A stretch of 10,824 nucleotides of DNA from Fodinibius sp041642155 (lineage in GTDB: Bacteria > Bacteroidota > Rhodothermia > Balneolales > Balneolaceae). Shown in pieces: positions 6,491-10,824 of the stretch. The notes beneath the pieces were generated by a model that did no database searches, was not told the origin of the DNA, and was given only the letters and a program-made list of their open reading frames with translations. The translations under genes and the position numbers were made by a program. Location of the stretch: the NCBI RefSeq assembly GCF_041642155.1, contig NZ_JBEPWZ010000085.1:1-10824 (forward strand), written 5' to 3'. Numbering within the stretch: position 1 is the stretch's first letter; every line of letters starts with the position of its first letter.

Positions 6491-7105
6491 ATGACAAATT
6501 TCTTAAAATATCTATCGTCCTTTGTATTAGTGCTTGCGCTCATCGGGTGCCAAAATGATACCGATGAAACAGCGGAGCAGACGCCTCAGCAGCCATCCCA
6601 ACAGCAGCAACCTCAGCAACAGCCTGGTCAAATGGGTCAGATGCAACAATCTGCTCCTGACATTGATGTTTCTGAAGAGGAAGCTGAAACCTTCGTTGAT
6701 GCTGCCATGGATGCACAGCAAGTGCAGATGAAAGCCCAGAAGAGAATGATAGGCATCATTGAAGAAGAGGGGCTGGATGTAGAAACGTATCAAAAAATTG
6801 CCCAATCAACTCAAATGGGTCAGTCGCCCCAGGGACAGAGTCAGGACCAGACTCAGGATGCCGATATAAGTGATGAAGAGATGGAAAAATTTGAGAGCGC
6901 ATCCGAATCTCTTCAGGAAGTCCAGGGAGAAATTCAGCAGGAAGTGACGACTGCTGTCGAAGACGCCGGCATGGAGATGCAGCGATTCCAGCAAATCAGC
7001 CAGGCCGCCCAGCAGGATCCCGAACTCAGAAAAACCATACAAAGCATGATGCAGGAAAGACAGGGCTCACAAATGCCGCAACAGCAACCCCCTTCCGGTA
7101 ACTAA
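6491..7105 (+). CDS. Lipoprotein with two DUF4168-like modules
   Basis: The 204-residue product starts with a lipoprotein signal peptide: hydrophobic residues 9-18 and the lipobox LIGC with C20 as lipid-attachment site. Q21 at +2 would permit outer-membrane sorting. A Gln-rich linker (about 29-53) follows. Two helical modules, residues 57-108 and 123-174, align without gaps at an offset of 66 with 18 of 52 identical positions. Each has an acidic start (S-E/D-E-E), a Phe (F68/F134), a Gly (G94/G160), an aromatic (Y100/F166) and a QxIxQ ending. This is the pattern I associate with DUF4168, a family of secreted proteins of unknown function. A short Gln-rich tail closes the protein. The leader is A-rich (AAAAAAAATAATG) without a Shine-Dalgarno site. 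A strong terminator follows 35 nt after the stop. Confidence 0.88.
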   Translation: MTNFLKYLSSFVLVLALIGCQNDTDETAEQTPQQPSQQQQPQQQPGQMGQMQQSAPDIDVSEEEAETFVDAAMDAQQVQMKAQKRMIGIIEEEGLDVETYQKIAQSTQMGQSPQGQSQDQTQDADISDEEMEKFESASESLQEVQGEIQQEVTTAVEDAGMEMQRFQQISQAAQQDPELRKTIQSMMQERQGSQMPQQQPPSGN

Positions 7106-7140
7106 ATTGTATTACCGGCTAAGATCTTATCTAAAAGAAA

Positions 7141-7169
7141 AGCCCGCTGCCCCAGGTAGCGGGCTTTTT
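7141..7169 (+). terminator. Intrinsic terminator of the lipoprotein gene
   Basis: AGCCCGCT (7141-7148) pairs perfectly with AGCGGGCT (7158-7165) around a 9-nt loop and is followed by a T-run. An A-run precedes the stem, so it could also act on the minus strand. It closes the transcription unit before the tRNA gene. Confidence 0.93.
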
Positions 7170-7263
7170 ACTTTGCCACCTATCCCCTTCTCCATTTCCT
7201 CACCATCTCCGTTATCCCTTTTTACCGATTTCATATCGAGGTCTTCTTGAAATAATAATTCTG

Positions 7264-7297
7264 TGTTGTATTAGTACAACCCAATCCCTTATATTTG
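7264..7297 (+). promoter_or_regulatory. Promoter of tRNA-Leu, Bacteroidota type, with internal dyad
   Basis: TATATTTG (7290-7297) is a full match to TAnnTTTG. A TGTTG (7264-7268) lies 21 nt upstream as the -33 element. Transcription would start around 7302-7305, some 40 nt before the tRNA. A perfect inverted repeat GTTGTA/TACAAC (7265-7270 and 7275-7280) overlaps the -33 element and the spacer. Confidence 0.6.
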
Positions 7298-7346
7298 GTT
7301 TCTCAAAAGAAGGATATACTTCTTTAGTTTCATGTATAGGAAAGAA

Positions 7347-7431
7347 GCCCGAGTGGCGGAATTGGTAGACGCGCCGGATTCAAAATCCGGTGGCCATTGC
7401 GGTCGTGGGGGTTCGAGTCCCCCCTCGGGTA
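7347..7431 (+). tRNA. tRNA-Leu(CAA)
   Basis: An 85-nt class II tRNA. The acceptor stem pairs GCCCGAG (7347-7353) with CTCGGGT (7424-7430), the first pair being G-U, with discriminator A at 7431. The anticodon stem CCGGA/TCCGG holds loop TTCAAAA, giving anticodon CAA (7381-7383), which reads UUG. The long variable arm folds as GGCC/GGTC (7392-7404). The T arm is GGGGG-TTCGAGT-CCCCC (7407-7423). The 3' CCA is not encoded. It reads toward acnA, which is convergent. Confidence 0.97.
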
Positions 7432-7582
7432 CTTATTGCCTGCCAAAGAGTTACAGGTATTCCCAGCATATGATATAATCATAAATTTGGCTTTCGTTTT
7501 TGGCTGTGGACAACGTTGGGACAACAACTATTTTAACCCTTTCTTTTTTTCTTTTCTATTAGGCGGGGTTCTGGGCATAAAT

Positions 7583-7612
7583 AAAAAACCCTGCACCGGT
7601 CAAGATACAGGG
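7583..7612 (-). terminator. Second terminator-like hairpin downstream of acnA
   Basis: On the minus strand CCCTG (7612-7608) pairs with CAGGG (7593-7589), extendable inward by about four pairs including two G-U, and is followed by TTTTTT (7588-7583). It lies about 100 nt beyond the first hairpin after acnA and could catch read-through before the tRNA gene. Confidence 0.6.
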
Positions 7613-7706
7613 CCTGGCTATCCAGTGTTACCAGTGTCGTTGGTTTCACCATAAATAAGACGATCGAAGTACAGGAAGGTTACACAATATTTTTAATTTT
7701 CAATAT

Positions 7707-7740
7707 AAAAAGCCCTGCAAGCTATCAACCTGCAAGGCCT
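7707..7740 (-). terminator. Intrinsic terminator of acnA
   Basis: On the minus strand AGGCCTTGCA (7740-7731) pairs with TGCAGGGCT (7719-7711) with one bulged G and one G-U pair around an 11-nt loop, followed by TTTT (7710-7707). It lies about 85 nt after the acnA stop codon. Confidence 0.8.
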
Positions 7741-7825
7741 AACTATTCATCAAGAGAGATACGGAAATATAATTAATTTATCAGAGCCTGGCTAAACTTT
7801 GATTTCCATACTTCAGGATCCCTTT

Positions 7826-10615
7826 TCACTCCTCTAAAAACTGACGCAGTACATATTGCAGTATTCCACCGTGTTTTACATATTCAATTTCTATTTGAGA
7901 ATCCAATCCGGCAATCACCTTAAACTCAGTCTTTTTACCTTCCGGGTGTTCAGCAACCACTTCCAGTTCCTTTCCAGGTGCAAGTCCCTCTTCAATACCA
8001 TTAATACTGATAATTTCCTCGCCCGTGAGTCCTAAACTGTCGGCATTCTCACCGTTTTTGAATTCCAGAGGCAGCACGCCCAGGCCTACCAGGTTCGACC
8101 GGTGAATGCGTTCATAGGACGCAGCGATCACAGCCTTAACTCCCAAAAGGTCAGTACCTTTGGCGGCCCAGTCACGAGAGGAGCCTGCCCCGTAGCTGCT
8201 TCCCGCCAGTACCACTAAGGGCGTATTGGATTCTTTATATTTCATGGCAGCATCATACACCGGCATTTCCTTTCTTTCAGGGAAATAAATCGTATAGCCA
8301 CCCTGCTGATCGACAAGTTCATTATTGATACGTACGTTTGCAAATGTACCACGCATCATTACTTCATGGTTTCCGCGTCGTGAACCATATGAATTGAACA
8401 TTCCCTTTTCAATCCCCTTTGATTTCAAATATTTTCCTGCGGGACTGTCTTCAGCAAATGCACCGGCCGGCGATATATGGTCGGTTGTGACCAAGTCTCC
8501 CAATTTCATCAATACCCGGGCACCCTGGATATTTTGCATGGGTTCAGGTTTCTCACTGATGCCCTTAAAAAACGGGATTTCCTTAATATAGGTCGAATCT
8601 TCTTTCCATTCATAATCCAGGCCCGTTGGGGCTTCCAGATTTTGCCATTGTTCCTCCCCATCGAAAATGACCGAGTACTCGTGTTCATAATCTTCCCTGG
8701 CAGTAGCGCTTTCAATGGCTTCCTGGATTTCAGCCTGGGTCGGCCAAATATCTTTAAGAAATACCTCATGCCCGTTGGCGTCCGTCGCCAGCGGCTCCTC
8801 CATTAAATTGATGTCCACGCGGCCGGCAATAGCATAAGCGACAACGAGCATGGGCGAAGCCAGAAAATTCATCTGTATCTTGGGATGAATACGGGCTTCA
8901 AAATTGCGGTTGCCGCTTAGTACGGAAGACACTACAAGGTCGCTTTTATCAATAGCTTTTTCAATATGTGTAGGTAATGGACCGGAATTCCCAATGCAGG
9001 TAGTACAACCATAACCCACCACATGAAAACGCAAGGCCTCCAGATCATTCAGGAGCCCGGAGCGTGCTAAATAGTTGGTCACCACTTTGGAACCCGGCGC
9101 AAGGGATGTTTTTACCCAGGGTTTTACGTCAAGCCCTTTTTGAATGGCATTGCGGGCAACCAGTCCTGCGCCCAACATTACCGAGGGATTGGAAGTGTTG
9201 GTACAGGAAGTGATAGCTGCTACCACAATGGAACCATCACTTAAAATATATTCTTCATTATCGCGCCTGATGTGTACTGATCGCAGCTTGTCCCGATCCA
9301 TTTTTACTTCCACGTCGCTAACTTGCTGTCGCTGCGCTTGAGCAAGCTCATCATCCTGGTGTACTTCCGTACCCGATCCCCCCTCGCCATACCATACCTC
9401 GCGTCTTTCCCGCGGCAGGTAATCCCTGCCATGCACTTCCTTAAGTAAATGGCTAAACTGATCTTTCAGCTTTCTGACCAGAATTTTTTCATGCGGTAGT
9501 TTCGGCCCTGAAACAGTAGGCTCTAATTCAGAAAGATCGACCGTTACCACATCACTATATTCAATTTCTTCTTCACCGGTACGCCACAACAGATTTTGCT
9601 TGCAGTATTTTTCTACCAGTTCAAGTTGAGCCTCATCCCGATTTGTACTGTCCATATATCGGATAGTCTGGTCATCAATCGGGAAGTACGTAACGGTACA
9701 GCCAAATTCGGGGGACATATTGGAAATGGTGGCTCGGTCCGGTACCGAAAGATGATCTAATCCATCACCAAATACTTCTACAAAATCGTTTACTACCCCA
9801 TGCTTTCGTAGCTTTCTGGTGATTTCCAGCACCATATCGGTTGAGGTGATCCCCTCCGGAAGTTTTCCCGTAAGCTTCAAACCGATCACTTTGGGAGTCG
9901 TAAAATAGATGGGTTGTCCAAGCAGTGCTGCTTCGGCCTCAATTCCACCAACGCCCCAGCCAACAACGCCAATCCCATTTACCATGGGTGTATGAGAGTC
10001 CGTACCTACCAATGTATCAGGAAAGGCCCAGCCATCGCGTGCAACCACGCCTTTGGCAAGATATTCCAGATTCACCTGGTGGCAAATGCCCATACCCGGC
10101 GGCACGACCGTAAAATCGTTAAAGGCGTTCTGCGCCCACTTTAATAACTCATAACGCTCTTTGTTGCGCTTATACTCATATTCAACATTTTTCTCATAAG
10201 CATAGTCGGTTCCAAAGAAATCCACCTGCACCGAGTGATCAATGATTAGATCTACCGGTACTTTAGGATTGATCTTTGCCCCGTCTTTTCCTTTACGGAT
10301 AGCCTCAGAACGGATTGCCGCAATATCTACCACCGCGGGAACGCCCGTAAAGTCCTGCATTAATACCCGTGCAGGTTTGTAGGGAATAGAATTCTCGCTG
10401 CCTTCCGGACTCCAATTCAACAAATTGGTAATATGATTATCATCTACCAGGAAACCATCATAATTTCGGAGGGCATTTTCCAGCAGGATGCGGATGGAAA
10501 AGGGCAACTTTTTTATATTAGAATGATCCTCTGAAAGCTGGGAGATACTGATGTAATCGAAACTCCCACTCGAGGTTTCAAGTGTATTGGTGATTTCTTT
10601 AATCTGTTCTTGCAT
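7826..10615 (-). CDS. acnA: Aconitate hydratase AcnA
   Basis: This 929-residue protein is a full-length aconitase of the AcnA/IRP1 type. It isomerises citrate and isocitrate in the TCA cycle using a [4Fe-4S] cluster in the cytoplasm. The cluster cysteines are C471 (ITSCTNTSNP) and C537/C540 (GYGCTTCIGNSGPL). Substrate-site blocks include DHS (126-128), GTDSHTP (204-210), the swivel-domain GDLVTTDHISPAG (706-718), and SSYGAGSSRDW (806-816) with the catalytic serine. It is somewhat longer than the 891 residues of E. coli AcnA; a hydrophilic segment at about 397-440, between the core and the domain carrying C471, probably accounts for much of this. The ATG at 10615 is preceded by GAGGG about 12 nt away. 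The gene appears single, with its own terminator, convergent to the tRNA. The identification is secure; moonlighting RNA binding cannot be judged from sequence. Confidence 0.98.
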   Translation of the reverse strand: MQEQIKEITNTLETSSGSFDYISISQLSEDHSNIKKLPFSIRILLENALRNYDGFLVDDNHITNLLNWSPEGSENSIPYKPARVLMQDFTGVPAVVDIAAIRSEAIRKGKDGAKINPKVPVDLIIDHSVQVDFFGTDYAYEKNVEYEYKRNKERYELLKWAQNAFNDFTVVPPGMGICHQVNLEYLAKGVVARDGWAFPDTLVGTDSHTPMVNGIGVVGWGVGGIEAEAALLGQPIYFTTPKVIGLKLTGKLPEGITSTDMVLEITRKLRKHGVVNDFVEVFGDGLDHLSVPDRATISNMSPEFGCTVTYFPIDDQTIRYMDSTNRDEAQLELVEKYCKQNLLWRTGEEEIEYSDVVTVDLSELEPTVSGPKLPHEKILVRKLKDQFSHLLKEVHGRDYLPRERREVWYGEGGSGTEVHQDDELAQAQRQQVSDVEVKMDRDKLRSVHIRRDNEEYILSDGSIVVAAITSCTNTSNPSVMLGAGLVARNAIQKGLDVKPWVKTSLAPGSKVVTNYLARSGLLNDLEALRFHVVGYGCTTCIGNSGPLPTHIEKAIDKSDLVVSSVLSGNRNFEARIHPKIQMNFLASPMLVVAYAIAGRVDINLMEEPLATDANGHEVFLKDIWPTQAEIQEAIESATAREDYEHEYSVIFDGEEQWQNLEAPTGLDYEWKEDSTYIKEIPFFKGISEKPEPMQNIQGARVLMKLGDLVTTDHISPAGAFAEDSPAGKYLKSKGIEKGMFNSYGSRRGNHEVMMRGTFANVRINNELVDQQGGYTIYFPERKEMPVYDAAMKYKESNTPLVVLAGSSYGAGSSRDWAAKGTDLLGVKAVIAASYERIHRSNLVGLGVLPLEFKNGENADSLGLTGEEIISINGIEEGLAPGKELEVVAEHPEGKKTEFKVIAGLDSQIEIEYVKHGGILQYVLRQFLEE

Positions 10616-10824
10616 ATCGGCTATACCCTCATGTCTGGCTTATGATTTTAAAAGCTTTTCCAACCTCTACAAGTTATAATAATCGTTCGTACTTTCACAG
10701 GTAGATGCTTATAATTTAACAGGCGAAACTAAACCATGTTTTATAATAACAATTTAAAAAAACTTAACAAATTACATGTAGTTAGATCAGTACCGCTTTA
10801 ATTAATATTTTTTGCTACAGAAAC
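10616..10824 (-). promoter_or_regulatory. acnA upstream region with a possible promoter
   Basis: About 209 bp upstream of acnA, very AT-rich, without a supported gene. On the minus strand TAGTTTCG (10731-10724) is one mismatch from TAnnTTTG, and TTG (10752-10750) lies 18 nt upstream. This would give a leader of roughly 100 nt. A palindrome AAAAGCTTTT sits at 10650-10659 inside that leader. No riboswitch is recognised. Confidence 0.25.

Larger units (their letters stand above)
7432..7825. other. Intergenic region between tRNA-Leu and acnA
   Basis: This 394-bp convergent spacer has no supported gene. It contains a GGACAAC direct repeat (7508-7514 and 7519-7525, 11-bp period) around the palindrome CAACGTTG (7511-7518), a pyrimidine-rich run at about 7537-7560, a short CCAGTGT repeat (7622-7628 and 7631-7637), and two hairpins facing the minus strand that are listed separately. 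No integrase gene is visible, although a tRNA 3' end is a common integration site. Confidence 0.5.

Noticed and set aside
7330..7527. 65-codon minus-strand frame across the tRNA gene (product contains SNPHDRNGHRILNP)
   Set aside because: It is the reverse translation of tRNA-Leu, a well-known kind of annotation artefact.
7397..7654. 85-codon plus-strand frame starting inside the tRNA
   Set aside because: It begins in the tRNA variable arm, has no ribosome site, and runs through repeats and a terminator hairpin.
10736..10801. 21-codon plus-strand frame near the right edge
   Set aside because: It is AT-rich low-complexity sequence with no ribosome site, overlapping the likely acnA promoter.

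Overview
The window looks like chromosomal DNA from a member of the Bacteroidota/Balneolota group, possibly a salt-adapted one. Four observations point this way. There is a DUF3127 OB-fold protein, a family I associate with Bacteroidota. Start codons mostly lack a strong Shine-Dalgarno site; the lipoprotein gene has only an A-rich leader. A TAnnTTTG-type promoter lies upstream of the tRNA. Several proteins are strongly acidic. I recognise no prophage, insertion sequence, CRISPR array or rRNA. The content is mostly housekeeping and envelope genes, and the placement is inference from content, not a database match.

Left part (1-3003). A minus-strand gene runs off the left edge. It encodes a secreted HExxH metallopeptidase-like protein followed by TolB-type beta-propeller repeats. 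A 513-bp divergent spacer separates it from plus-strand galE (UDP-glucose 4-epimerase), whose gatekeeper position carries a cysteine, suggesting it may also accept N-acetylated UDP-sugars.

Middle part (3139-5561). Three minus-strand genes, perhaps one loose transcription unit, encode in transcription order a GT-B glycosyltransferase, a 62-residue two-helix membrane protein, and a secreted Ig-like/regulatory-domain protein with a conserved-looking Met/Cys cluster. GalE and the glycosyltransferase could both serve surface polysaccharide synthesis, but they are convergent, not co-transcribed.

The 411-bp spacer at 5562-5972 holds two 27-bp near-identical direct repeats, each with a CTTA...TAAG dyad, between the divergent glycosyltransferase and DUF3127 genes. 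This is the most unexplained non-coding structure in the window.

Right part (5973-10824). Plus-strand genes encode the DUF3127 protein, which ends in an SSB-like DDDIPF tip, and a lipoprotein with a tandemly duplicated DUF4168-like module, followed by a clear intrinsic terminator. tRNA-Leu(CAA) comes next, with its own promoter. Convergent to it is the large minus-strand acnA gene (aconitase, TCA cycle), followed on its own strand by two terminator-like hairpins. No clearly new multi-gene system is visible; the leads are the duplicated intergenic element, the SSB-like tip, the duplicated lipoprotein module and the Met/Cys secreted protein.
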